Assembly (NCBI GenBank): GCA_002715405.1
Contig: PAZD01000030.1
Span: 19,001-38,875, forward strand
Length of the DNA stretch: 19,875 bases
Reading direction: 5' to 3'
From: Acidimicrobiaceae bacterium
GTDB taxonomy: Bacteria; Actinomycetota; Acidimicrobiia; Acidimicrobiales; UBA8592
The position numbers and the translations under genes were made by a program. A model generated the notes under the pieces. That model worked only from the letters and a program-made list of their open reading frames with translations. It was not told where the DNA came from and made no database searches. This document shows, piece by piece, positions 7,383 to 14,879 of the stretch (its first letter is position 1; each line of letters opens with the position of its first letter).

Positions 7383-9209
7383 CTACCAAGTGTCAATCAT
7401 TGGGCGCTTCTTACCGTCCCTAGGCTTCGGGGGGGAACAAGCTTTTAGTGCGCTAGCAATCCATCTACGAGATTCCATAGGGTCGATCACCTCATCGATT
7501 TCAAAATGGTCGGCCATGCTGGTTGCCTTGCCAACTTCGTACATTCGGTCGACAAGAGCTTGGTATGCATCTAAACGCTCTTCAAGGTCTTCTATTGCTT
7601 CTAATTCTTTCCTGTACCCTAATTTCACGGCGCCTTCTAACCCCATTCCACCAAATTCTCCAGTTGGCCAAGAAACAGTAAACAAGGGAAATTTAAATCC
7701 TCCTGATGCCATTGCTTGGGCGCCTAATCCGTAGGCTTTTCGTAAGACGATTGTGCACGTTGGAACGCTTACCGACCTGCCAGTAACAAACATCCGGCTT
7801 ACGTGTCGAACTAATCCTGTCTTCTCAGCTTCTGGTCCGACCATAAAACCTGGAGTGTCACATAGGCTTATCAAGGGCAAATCAAAAGCATCACAGAGCT
7901 GCATAAACCTTGATGCCTTATCAGCAGCATCGCTATCAATGGCTCCACCTAGATGAGCGGGATTACTAGCGATTACTCCAACGGGTCGACCTTCGATCCT
8001 CGCAAGAGAGGTTATGATTCCTAACCCGAAATCTTTCCGAATTTCCAAAATTGAATCTTTGTCGAACATGGTTTTGATGATGTCACGCACTTCATACACG
8101 CGTAATCTATTCTCTGGAACAAGGTGACGTAGCTCTCTTTGATCTTCACATTCCCAATTTGCTAATGGTCCTTGGAAGTAGGAGAGGTATTTTTTTGCTA
8201 CTTCTACTGCTTCTTTTTCATCTTTAACAGTGATGTCAACAACTCCGTTACCACGTTGGATATCCATGGGACCAATCTCTGAAGGGTGGTAGCTTCCTAG
8301 GCCTCCACCTTCAATCATGGCGGGACCACCCATTCCAATATTTGAATTTTCTGTTGCTATCACAACGTCGCAGCACCCTAAGATTGCAGCATTACCTGCG
8401 AAGCAATAACCAGAATTAATACCGACTAAGGGAACCAGCGCTGAAAGTTCAGCCCAGAGGCCGAACGCTAAGCAATCTAGCCCTGCGACCTGCATGCCAT
8501 CTGTATCGCCCGGACGGCCACCACCACCCTCTGTGAAGAAGATAACTGGAAGTTTCAGCCGCTTTGCGATTTCAAATAGCCTGTCTTTTTTCCGATGGTT
8601 TTGGCCGCCTTGGGTTCCTGCAAGGACTGTGTAGTCGTAAGACATAACAACACATTGTGCTTTATCTTCTGGAAAGTGATCTCGGTTCACTTCTCCTATC
8701 CCTGCAATCATCCCGTCAGCGGGGGTATTCATGATCAGGTCATCAATAGATCTTCGTTTTCTCTGCGGGGCAACAACCAACGGGCCATATTCAATATAGG
8801 AACCACCATCAAGGAGATCAGCTATATTTTCTCTTGCGGTTCTCTGGTCACGATTTCTTCGTTTCTCGACAGCTTCTGGCCTCCTATGGTCAAGGCCGAT
8901 TTCGTGTCTTTCCTGAACTTCCGCTAGATCTTCACGAATGTAATCAAGATCTGGTTCGAATATTGCTGTTTCATCCGTTTGGTTGATTTCTTTTAGATCG
9001 AAAGAAAAGAGTTCCTGTCCTTCAAGGACGGTCTCTCCTATCGATGTATGAATCTTGATGATCGTTCCACTGGAACTTGCAGGTATCTCATGTTCCATTT
9101 TCATAGATTCGAGAATCGCTACTCGTTGGCCTTCAGCTACGTCATCGCCGACTTGAACATCAACGACCAGAACTGTTCCTTGCATTGGCGAGAGCAATTT
9201 TGAAGTCAT
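7383..9209 (-). CDS. Biotin carrier-carboxyltransferase fusion (acyl-CoA carboxylase component)
   Basis: Residues 1-72 are a biotinyl/lipoyl domain with the biotinylation motif ESMKMEH, target Lys37. After a linker, residues about 85-608 form a carboxyltransferase of the PccB/MccB type. It shows Gly-rich acyl-CoA and carboxybiotin pockets (GGGGRPGD, GMGGPAMIEGGGLG), a second crotonase-like half (NPAHLGGAIDSDAADK, DTPGFMVG) and GLGAQAMASGG. The enzyme would move CO2 from carboxybiotin to an acyl-CoA. Usually the carrier domain is fused to biotin carboxylase; here it is fused to the transferase and no biotin carboxylase gene is visible nearby. The order equals the last two thirds of single-chain BC-BCCP-CT long-chain acyl-CoA carboxylases, suggesting a split version. 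AAGGA precedes the start. It is the last gene of a four-gene minus-strand operon, 13 bp after the previous stop. Confidence 0.93.
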   Translation of the reverse strand: MTSKLLSPMQGTVLVVDVQVGDDVAEGQRVAILESMKMEHEIPASSSGTIIKIHTSIGETVLEGQELFSFDLKEINQTDETAIFEPDLDYIREDLAEVQERHEIGLDHRRPEAVEKRRNRDQRTARENIADLLDGGSYIEYGPLVVAPQRKRRSIDDLIMNTPADGMIAGIGEVNRDHFPEDKAQCVVMSYDYTVLAGTQGGQNHRKKDRLFEIAKRLKLPVIFFTEGGGGRPGDTDGMQVAGLDCLAFGLWAELSALVPLVGINSGYCFAGNAAILGCCDVVIATENSNIGMGGPAMIEGGGLGSYHPSEIGPMDIQRGNGVVDITVKDEKEAVEVAKKYLSYFQGPLANWECEDQRELRHLVPENRLRVYEVRDIIKTMFDKDSILEIRKDFGLGIITSLARIEGRPVGVIASNPAHLGGAIDSDAADKASRFMQLCDAFDLPLISLCDTPGFMVGPEAEKTGLVRHVSRMFVTGRSVSVPTCTIVLRKAYGLGAQAMASGGFKFPLFTVSWPTGEFGGMGLEGAVKLGYRKELEAIEDLEERLDAYQALVDRMYEVGKATSMADHFEIDEVIDPMESRRWIASALKACSPPKPRDGKKRPMIDTW

Positions 9210-9222
9210 GATGTTTTCCTTG

Positions 9223-9612
9223 CTAATCAGAAGGAGTTGGTAATTGGTCTATGTATGTAGGTAAGTCGAAGTAATCGCGCCAAAGAGTAATCTCACCGTT
9301 GGTTACCTCAAAAATTCCTGCGACTGGAACTTCTACCCACCCATGTGGCCAAAGAAATCGGTCAAGGCGTTCATTAAGTACCAACCCGTCTTTCGCTGCT
9401 TGTCGGGTGGTGATCCAATCGATCTCAGTACATCGTTCCATAACCGGAAGAAGGTATTCGTGGATTGTTGCTCGTCCAAAGACTTTCCCCATAGGCACGT
9501 TATCATATTCACAATTATCGCTTAAAAGAGCAGTCGCAGAATCTAAGTCCTTTTCATTGATGCACTGCATAAACTTGTCCACTATCTCTTCAGGTGAAGC
9601 CACTTCTACCAT
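9223..9612 (-). CDS. Limonene-1,2-epoxide hydrolase-like / NTF2-fold (SnoaL-like) protein
   Basis: A 129-residue protein of the cone-shaped NTF2 fold. The pattern matches limonene-1,2-epoxide hydrolases, which open epoxides with water held by Tyr, Asn and Asp residues and an Asp-Arg-Asp triad. Here EYDN gives Tyr36 and Asn38, ERLD gives Arg82 and Asp84, and WRDYFD supplies the last Asp (113 or 116). I start at ATG 9612 rather than the upstream GTG because GGAGGT sits before it, inside the end of the nitroreductase gene, whose stop it overlaps by 7 nt (translational coupling likely). Alternatively it could be a non-catalytic SnoaL-like binding protein or a polyketide-cyclase-type enzyme. Fold call good; activity moderate. 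Confidence 0.85.
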   Translation of the reverse strand: MVEVASPEEIVDKFMQCINEKDLDSATALLSDNCEYDNVPMGKVFGRATIHEYLLPVMERCTEIDWITTRQAAKDGLVLNERLDRFLWPHGWVEVPVAGIFEVTNGEITLWRDYFDLPTYIDQLPTPSD

Positions 9613-10277
9613 GGTGGTACACCTCCCCAGCTGTCCCAATGCAAAACCGTTTCTATAGGTGGTCGTTTAGCTGGTTTAAAGTCAGTTCCGTGGGTGTAGC
9701 CACAGGTGATCAGCGCGCATTGTGTGTAGCTTTCGTAATCTATTCCGAGTACTTCTGCAGCCTGTTCTTCAAACATGAGATGTATAGTTGTCCACGCAGT
9801 ACCTATCCCACGCTCTCTCGCTGCAATCATGAAACTCCAAGCTCCTGGGAGAATAGACCCCATCATCGAGGTAACTGCCATCGAAGGTAGCCCTTCAAAT
9901 CTTCCAGGAAGTAGCGGAATCATCATTACAGGAACTTTTTCAAAGTTATCCGCCAAGTATTGTGCAGAACTGGCAACCCGGTCTTGCTGGGCAATCCGGT
10001 CAGCGTCTTCACCCTTATACGCTGTAGCGGCGTTCCCATCCATCTGAACGTAGAATTCCCATCCTTGGCGATATAAATCTGCAAGCGCTTTCCGCTGTTC
10101 TTGATCAGTGACAACAAGCCACTGCCAAGATTGCGAGTTTGATCCTGTCGGCGATTGAATAGCAGCTTCTAAACATTCACGAATAACTTCTGGCTCGACT
10201 GGTTTATCGAAGTCAAGTCGTTTTCTGACCGCTCTCGTTGTTGCAAGAGCTTCATCAACCGTGAGATTAAGTTTCAT
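9606..10277 (-). CDS. Nitroreductase-family FMN oxidoreductase (first of two in the window)
   Basis: A 223-residue protein with the N-terminal FMN-binding pattern TTRAVRKRLD (13-22) followed by SPTGSNSQSWQWLVV (42-56), which places the flavin phosphate and ring contacts of the nitroreductase fold. GIGTAWTT lies further on. Members transfer hydride from NAD(P)H through FMN to nitro groups, quinones, enones or iodotyrosines, and some are dehydrogenases. The start ATG has AGGAG at a good distance; it is 17 bp downstream of the SDR gene and overlaps the next gene by 7 nt, so it is mid-operon. A second nitroreductase with the same TTRAVRKRLD signature lies at 14880-15548, a diverged paralogue. The substrate is unknown. 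Confidence 0.92.
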   Translation of the reverse strand: MKLNLTVDEALATTRAVRKRLDFDKPVEPEVIRECLEAAIQSPTGSNSQSWQWLVVTDQEQRKALADLYRQGWEFYVQMDGNAATAYKGEDADRIAQQDRVASSAQYLADNFEKVPVMMIPLLPGRFEGLPSMAVTSMMGSILPGAWSFMIAARERGIGTAWTTIHLMFEEQAAEVLGIDYESYTQCALITCGYTHGTDFKPAKRPPIETVLHWDSWGGVPPW

Positions 10278-10294
10278 ATTTTCTCCTTTTATTT

Positions 10295-11098
10295 CTAGTT
10301 ATCGGTATTCTCTTCAACGCGTTGCTGATATTGGTAGCCTCTGTGTGTACGCCCTCCAGCAACGAGGATATTTCTTCCGGTAATCCATCGAGATGCTGGG
10401 CTAGAAAGAAAAACTACCGTATGGGCAATATCATCGGGGGTTCCGAGGAAGCCCAATGGAATTGTTGCAGCAATTGCTTCTTCGGCATCAGCAGCTCCGA
10501 GCACCTTATCAAAGGCTTCGGTAACAACAGGTCCGGGCGACACTGCATTTACGCGTATTTCTGGAGCTAGCTCTATTGCTAACGTTTCGGTCATATTAAG
10601 CATGCCTGCTTTGACTGCAGCGTAAGGTCCGGTAAACGGTGAGCCTCTCATCCCAGCTCCTGAGGCGATATTAATGATGCAGCCTCCACTTTCCATCTTC
10701 TTTGCTGCAGCCTTTGCCCCTTGAAAAGCGGTCGTTAAATTCAATTCCAATTGACTTCTGAAAATCTCATCAGGTGTATCTACTAGAGACCTTGTTTTTT
10801 TCTCATCTGAGCCACCAACGTTATTGACCCATATATCGACTTTCCCGAATTTTTCAATAGTTAAATCAGCAAGTTCCTCAGAACGATCACGGATATCTGC
10901 TGCGAAAATCAACGCAGACTTTCCACGTTCCTCTATACCGCGTGCTGTCTCTTCCAAATCATCCATGCGGCGAGCATTAAGTGCGACATCACAGCCAGCA
11001 TCTGCGAGACCCCATGCAATACCTCTTCCAATCCCCTGCCCTGATCCAGTAACTACGGCGACTTTACCCTCTAATCGAAATTGGTCCATGAAGCCCAT
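10295..11098 (-). CDS. SDR-family NAD(P)-dependent oxidoreductase
   Basis: A classical short-chain dehydrogenase of 267 residues. Cofactor motif TGSGQGIG is at 17-24, NNVGG (variant of NNAG) at 92-96, and the catalytic set is Asn120, Ser146, Tyr159, Lys163 (YAAVK), with the usual 13-residue Ser-Tyr spacing. It is followed by NAVSPGPV. The C-terminus carries a 15-20-residue hydrophilic extension. The start ATG 11098 is chosen over Met4 because AGGAGGG precedes it at a normal distance. First gene of the minus-strand operon with nitroreductase, epoxide-hydrolase-like protein and carboxylase, so it probably oxidises or reduces a hydroxy/keto intermediate of that pathway. Substrate not deducible. 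Confidence 0.93.
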   Translation of the reverse strand: MGFMDQFRLEGKVAVVTGSGQGIGRGIAWGLADAGCDVALNARRMDDLEETARGIEERGKSALIFAADIRDRSEELADLTIEKFGKVDIWVNNVGGSDEKKTRSLVDTPDEIFRSQLELNLTTAFQGAKAAAKKMESGGCIINIASGAGMRGSPFTGPYAAVKAGMLNMTETLAIELAPEIRVNAVSPGPVVTEAFDKVLGAADAEEAIAATIPLGFLGTPDDIAHTVVFLSSPASRWITGRNILVAGGRTHRGYQYQQRVEENTDN

Positions 11099-11214
11099 AG
11101 CTTCCCTCCTGTGTTTTTATCGCTTTTTGCACACTAACCCAAAAGTATTGAATATGACTCATAGGAAGGAGCACAAATTCTTCTCAACGTGAGCATTTAA
11201 CAACAAACACGAGC

Positions 11215-11220
11215 TACTGT
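11215..11220 (+). promoter_or_regulatory. Candidate -10 element implying a leaderless transcript for the SDR at 11227
   Basis: TACTGT fits the TANNNT pattern and ends 6 bp before the ATG at 11227, and no ribosome binding site is visible before that ATG. This is the arrangement expected for a leaderless mRNA, which is common in actinobacteria. No clear -35 is visible. Confidence 0.35.
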
Positions 11221-11226
11221 CTTAGC

Positions 11227-12096
11227 ATGGATCGTTTAAGTGACAAGGTAGTTGTCGTTGTTGGTGGGGCAACCGGTTTTGGTTTAGCGTGCACGAAACG
11301 TTTCGCTGAAGAAGGTGCCACGGTTGTTGTTGCCGGGAGAAGATCCGATTTAGCCAACGAAGTCGGTGAACAATACAACGGAATGGGAGTGCAGTGGGAT
11401 GTAACTAATTTTGATCAGGGTGAAATCGCTGTTTCAGAAATAATGGGAAAATATAGCCGAATAGATGCTGCTATAAATTTTGCCGGATATGACGACGTCA
11501 GCCTGATCAAGGAGATTACTCCTGAACACCTTGATCCTATGGTCAGAGTTCAATTTAACGGGGCTATCTATTTTCTTCGCTTTATGTGTAATGCCATGGC
11601 TCAAGGAGGTGGCGGGTCTGCGATTCTATGCTCTTCGCTTACCGCTCAACGGCCAGCGATTGGACGTGTCGGCTACGCAGGGTCAAAAGCTGGGCTGGAA
11701 TATGTTGCAAAAATAGCAGCCGTTGAATACGGCAACGATCAGGTAAGGGTTAACTGTATAGCTCCCCATGTTATCGAAACAGATATGACCGCAGAGGCAT
11801 TTACAGAAGTAAACAGACTAGCTATTGAAGCAGTTCGGCTTCAAACTCCAGCAAAGCGGATGGGGCATGTGGATGACGTCGCAAACTGTGCTCTGTATCT
11901 TGCAAGCGATGAGTCGAACTACGTCAACGGAGAAACAATTCGAGTTGATGGTGGTGCCCATACTCAAAAGCTTCCTTCGGATTGGGATTATGCGTTTCTT
12001 GGAATAGTTAGACCTGACCTTGGAGAACATCCTCGAGCAGTAATGCCAGATTGGTACCAAAAAGAAATAAGACCAGAAGATAGCAATACAGACTAA
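11227..12096 (+). CDS. SDR-family NAD(P)-dependent oxidoreductase with C-terminal extension
   Basis: A 289-residue short-chain dehydrogenase: cofactor loop GGATGFG (13-19), NFAG (84-87), Ser137, Tyr150 and Lys154 (YAGSK), then a C-terminal substrate cap. The final 45 or so residues, after the normal SDR end at VDGGAHTQ, are an extra Trp/Tyr- and Pro-containing tail (SDWDYAFLG...PDWYQKE). Such a tail is absent from most family members and may cover the active site or aid oligomer contacts. It is divergent from the other SDR operon across a 128-bp gap and convergent with the hydrolase downstream (16-bp gap). It is not a close copy of the SDR at 10295-11098. Substrate unknown. Confidence 0.92.
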   Translation: MDRLSDKVVVVVGGATGFGLACTKRFAEEGATVVVAGRRSDLANEVGEQYNGMGVQWDVTNFDQGEIAVSEIMGKYSRIDAAINFAGYDDVSLIKEITPEHLDPMVRVQFNGAIYFLRFMCNAMAQGGGGSAILCSSLTAQRPAIGRVGYAGSKAGLEYVAKIAAVEYGNDQVRVNCIAPHVIETDMTAEAFTEVNRLAIEAVRLQTPAKRMGHVDDVANCALYLASDESNYVNGETIRVDGGAHTQKLPSDWDYAFLGIVRPDLGEHPRAVMPDWYQKEIRPEDSNTD

Positions 12097-12112
12097 TTAT
12101 TCGGTCAAACCT

Positions 12113-12973
12113 CTAAATCATTGAATCGAGAAAGTCTACAATCGCTTTAGTAAAGACATCGTTTTTATCCCCAGCTACCATATGACCTGCTCCAGTGACG
12201 TCGACATACGCAGCATTAGGGAAATCACTCAAAAAAATTTCTGCTTCAACCTCAGTGACTAGGTCACTTAAACGACCTCTGACAAGAAGCATGGGAACTT
12301 CAACAGCTGAGCATAACTTATGAAGGAAATCAGAGTCTTGCATCCCTAACCTCTGTGGAGTTCGCGCATTCTCCATAAATGCAGGATCCCAGTGCCAAAA
12401 CCATCTCCCATCACGTTGGAAAAGATTCTTCTTTAGACCTTCCAAATCTGATGGAATTTCACGTTGAGGATTATATGCAGAGATTGCTTCTGCTGCTTCT
12501 TTGAGAGTAGCGAACCCTGATTGCATATGCTCATACATGAAGGACTTCACTCTTTCCGTTCCTTTCGGGTTCATTCGCGGAACAACATCTACTAACACTA
12601 GGGATCTAATAGAGCCAGGTCGAAGATGTCCTTCTAAATACATACCGGTTAACCCACCTAAAGAAGCACCTACTAGCACTGGCGATACTCCAATTTCTTG
12701 AAGGACACTGTCAATGTCTTCTGCGAAGCCATCAAGGCCATATTCTCCATCAGGAGCCCAGCCTGACATTCCATGCCCGCGCAAGTCCACCGAAATTGCA
12801 CACCAACCCTTGCTAGCGATCTCTGCAGCTGTAGAGCCCCATGAATGGCGGGTCTGGCCGCCGCCATGAAGTAGAACTACAGAGTTCTCATTTAGTTCTC
12901 CCCAGAAGTCAGCCTGAATTTGAATACCTGACCTTGTTAAAAACTGTCGAGTTGTGCAGGTTGATGATTCCAT
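12113..12973 (-). CDS. Alpha/beta-fold hydrolase (serine type)
   Basis: A 286-residue alpha/beta hydrolase. Oxyanion motif LLHGGGQTRHSW is at 34-45; the nucleophile elbow GASLGG (102-107) gives Ser104; the probable acid is Asp237 (RGRLSD) and the catalytic His is His264 (GAGHMV). The HGGG signature and Ser nucleophile point to an esterase, lactonase, or C-C-bond or peroxidase-like hydrolase rather than a dehalogenase. It is the last gene after the CoA-transferase, 22 bp apart on the same strand, so they are likely co-transcribed. The ribosome binding site is weak. Possible role: cleaving an ester, lactone or thioester made in the same pathway; this is inference. Confidence 0.9.
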   Translation of the reverse strand: MESSTCTTRQFLTRSGIQIQADFWGELNENSVVLLHGGGQTRHSWGSTAAEIASKGWCAISVDLRGHGMSGWAPDGEYGLDGFAEDIDSVLQEIGVSPVLVGASLGGLTGMYLEGHLRPGSIRSLVLVDVVPRMNPKGTERVKSFMYEHMQSGFATLKEAAEAISAYNPQREIPSDLEGLKKNLFQRDGRWFWHWDPAFMENARTPQRLGMQDSDFLHKLCSAVEVPMLLVRGRLSDLVTEVEAEIFLSDFPNAAYVDVTGAGHMVAGDKNDVFTKAIVDFLDSMI

Positions 12974-12995
12974 AGGTCGTTACTTTTCCGGGCGC

Positions 12996-14174
12996 CTATA
13001 CAACAGTATTAGAATTCCGTAAACGAATGATATCTTCATCTTCGAACCCTATTTCGATCAGAAGTTCTTCAGTGTGCTCACCGTATAGTGGCGCAGGAGT
13101 AGGATCAGTACTTCCTTCATCTGAGAAAGTGGCTCCTTGCTGAGGAACTCTCATCTTTCCTATTGTCGGATGATTTATCTCTACTAATGCATCTCTTGCT
13201 ATTACATGCGGATCATTTGAAACTTCGCTTGGGTCAAGAACGGGGACAGCGGGAACATCCGCATCTAAACACCGAGATAACACCTCATCACTGGGAAAGG
13301 CTTGGACCATTTGAGCAAACGCCTCATACCAATCAGTAAAATTTTTACTACGGTTCGCAGCTGAGGAAAAGCGATTATCCTCAAACAGGTCCAGTCGGTC
13401 CAAGGCTTCACATACAGCCCGCCATTGTTTATCAGTTCCTGCAGTTACAGAAACCCACCCATCTTCTGTTGCGAAAAGCTGGTAGGAGCCAAGAAGGTTT
13501 GGAAGATGAAGCGCATCATTATCAAGAAGAGTTTCGTGCATCATGACATCAGGCCAATTAAATGCAATGTTAGCTTCAAGCATTGAGATCTCTACATGCT
13601 GGCCTTTCTTGGATATATTTCGGCTATAAAGGGCGGCAGTAATTGCCTGTGCTGTGGTTAAAGCCGCTACTTTATCAGCGACCATGCCACGAATAAGCAT
13701 TGGCCCTTCAGCGGTCTTCTGAGCACCAGCCCACCCTGACAACGCTTGGATAACAGGGTCATAAACCGGCCGGTCGCTATACGGGCCAGAAGAACCAAAT
13801 CCAGATGATGAAACATAAATTAATTCTGGGAATTCGTTATGAACTTGCTCATACGAGAACCCGAGACGGTCAACCGCTCCAGGCCTAAAACCTTGAATAC
13901 ACACATCGGCGTTTTTTAGTAGGCGCCAAAAAATCTCTTTCCCTTCTTCGCTCATCAGGTTAATACCAATAGATCGTTTACCAGCATTAGCGTTAGCAAA
14001 CCAACCCGACATGCCGTTCTTTCTACTGCCATACATCCGCAGGTCGTCTCCACCCGTTGTGTTTTCAACTTTAACGATTTCTGCGCCCTGTGTCGCCAAT
14101 AAGTACGTTGCTCCCGGAACAGCAATCATCTGACCTAATTCAACAATCTTGATTCCTTTCAAAGGACCCGCCAT
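12996..14174 (-). CDS. CoA-transferase family III (CaiB/BaiF type)
   Basis: A 392-residue member of the formyl-CoA transferase/CaiB/BaiF family. These swap CoA between acyl donors and acceptors through an aspartyl-CoA anhydride. Visible: LKGIKIVELGQ (5-15), the CoA-binding QGFRPGAVDRLGF (94-106), and the catalytic Asp in PVYDPVIQALSG, Asp139. Length is normal. The start has AAGGAG. It lies between the selenoprotein-like gene (83-bp gap) and the alpha/beta hydrolase (22-bp gap). It would activate an organic acid to its CoA ester; which acid is not visible. A racemase of the AMACR group is a weaker alternative. Confidence 0.93.
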   Translation of the reverse strand: MAGPLKGIKIVELGQMIAVPGATYLLATQGAEIVKVENTTGGDDLRMYGSRKNGMSGWFANANAGKRSIGINLMSEEGKEIFWRLLKNADVCIQGFRPGAVDRLGFSYEQVHNEFPELIYVSSSGFGSSGPYSDRPVYDPVIQALSGWAGAQKTAEGPMLIRGMVADKVAALTTAQAITAALYSRNISKKGQHVEISMLEANIAFNWPDVMMHETLLDNDALHLPNLLGSYQLFATEDGWVSVTAGTDKQWRAVCEALDRLDLFEDNRFSSAANRSKNFTDWYEAFAQMVQAFPSDEVLSRCLDADVPAVPVLDPSEVSNDPHVIARDALVEINHPTIGKMRVPQQGATFSDEGSTDPTPAPLYGEHTEELLIEIGFEDEDIIRLRNSNTVV

Positions 14175-14257
14175 TATTTCTCCTTATGTCGTATGTTCAC
14201 TCAGTATTCTTTGCAGTAAAAAATAGAAGGACCCGATAAATAATCAAAACTTCACAA

Positions 14258-14788
14258 TTAGCCGTGGACGTAATACGTAGGATCTTTATCTGGATCGGCT
14301 GTTCTGTTCACCGGACAATCATTTGCTATGTCCAAGACTGTCAAGAGCCGTCCCATCCCAAGGCAAAATCCAATTAACGCGACTAACTCGAGAATCTGCT
14401 GATCGGTAAAATTAGCTTGTACTTTCGCCCAGAATTCTTCATCATCCTTTAAAGCCACATGATCAAATACAAACCTTTCAGCCATCTCTGCAGCGAGCTT
14501 TTCTGAAGGCGTAAAAGCTCCTATATCCTCATATTCGGATACACGGTGATATAGATCCTCTTCAAGTCCTTGCTGCATCGCCGATGCAGAACGAGTATCC
14601 ATTCATATATGACATTCATTAATTTGTGCGATTCGCATCCGTGCTACCTCACGTACGCGAGTATCAAGTGAGATCTGCGTATAAAGCGCATTCCCAGCGA
14701 TACCAATACCCTCAGCAACATTCCTCTGAAGAGCCCACATTCGACTGCGCTCAAGCCCTTCACCCTCCGGAATCGTTATACGTGCCAT
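14258..14788 (-). CDS. AhpD/carboxymuconolactone-decarboxylase-like selenoprotein (in-frame TGA read as Sec)
   Basis: One 176-residue frame from ATG 14788 (AGGAGG before it) to 14258, with a single in-frame TGA at 14603-14605. Without recoding it would appear as a 61-residue and a 114-residue gene with nothing between them. AhpD-like proteins use Glu...CxxC...His to pass protons and electrons and to reduce peroxides or thiols. Here Glu47 and Cys59 have exactly the AhpD spacing (12), and the TGA is codon 62, the second Cys position (Cys-His-Ile-TGA). The usual His four residues on is Arg66. The frame continues without break into a normal helical CMD C-terminus. A hairpin 20 nt after the TGA fits a bacterial SECIS. 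No ribosome binding site precedes the ATG that follows the TGA. Alternative: a Cys-to-stop mutation. Confidence 0.85.
14573..14589 (-). promoter_or_regulatory. Candidate bacterial SECIS hairpin
   Basis: On the minus strand, 20 nt after the TGA, CTGCATC-GGC-GATGCAG forms a perfect 7-bp stem with a 3-nt loop whose first bases are G. Bacterial SECIS elements have a short upper stem, a small loop with a G in its first two positions, and a loop roughly 16-37 nt from the UGA. All three hold. Additional weak pairs (T12-A32, C10-G34) could extend the lower stem. It lies inside the coding sequence (Ser-Ala-Met-Gln region), as in bacteria generally. Confidence 0.75.
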
Positions 14789-14823
14789 GAAGCCTCCTAG
14801 CTAACCAGATTATTTAGTTAATC

Positions 14824-14847
14824 CCGACTAGGTTCTAGCTTAGTCGG
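14824..14847. promoter_or_regulatory. Inverted repeat in the divergent promoter between selenoprotein and nitroreductase
   Basis: CCGACTA (14824-14830), 10-nt spacer, TAGTCGG (14841-14847): a perfect 7-bp dyad in the 91-bp region between two divergent starts. The 24-bp size suits a dimeric regulator (for example TetR- or GntR-type) controlling both genes. No regulator gene is seen in the window. Confidence 0.45.
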
Positions 14848-14879
14848 TTACTTATTTCTGAGAAAGACAGATCGCCACC

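Noticed and set aside
14258..14602. Separate 114-residue gene starting at the ATG right after the TGA
   Set aside because: No ribosome binding site precedes it, it lacks the front half of the AhpD fold, and it is in frame and contiguous with the upstream piece. A recoded single gene explains all of this better.
14603..14605. TGA as evidence for a genome-wide TGA-to-Trp or -Gly code
   Set aside because: TGA is the real stop of the permease, both ATPases and the membrane protein, where overlaps place the stops exactly, and Trp is coded by TGG throughout. Recoding must be local.
14258..14788. Simple pseudogene caused by a nonsense mutation
   Set aside because: No other lesion in 176 codons, and the stop is precisely at the Sec-prone Cys of CxxC with a hairpin at SECIS distance. 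It remains the main alternative if sel genes are absent.
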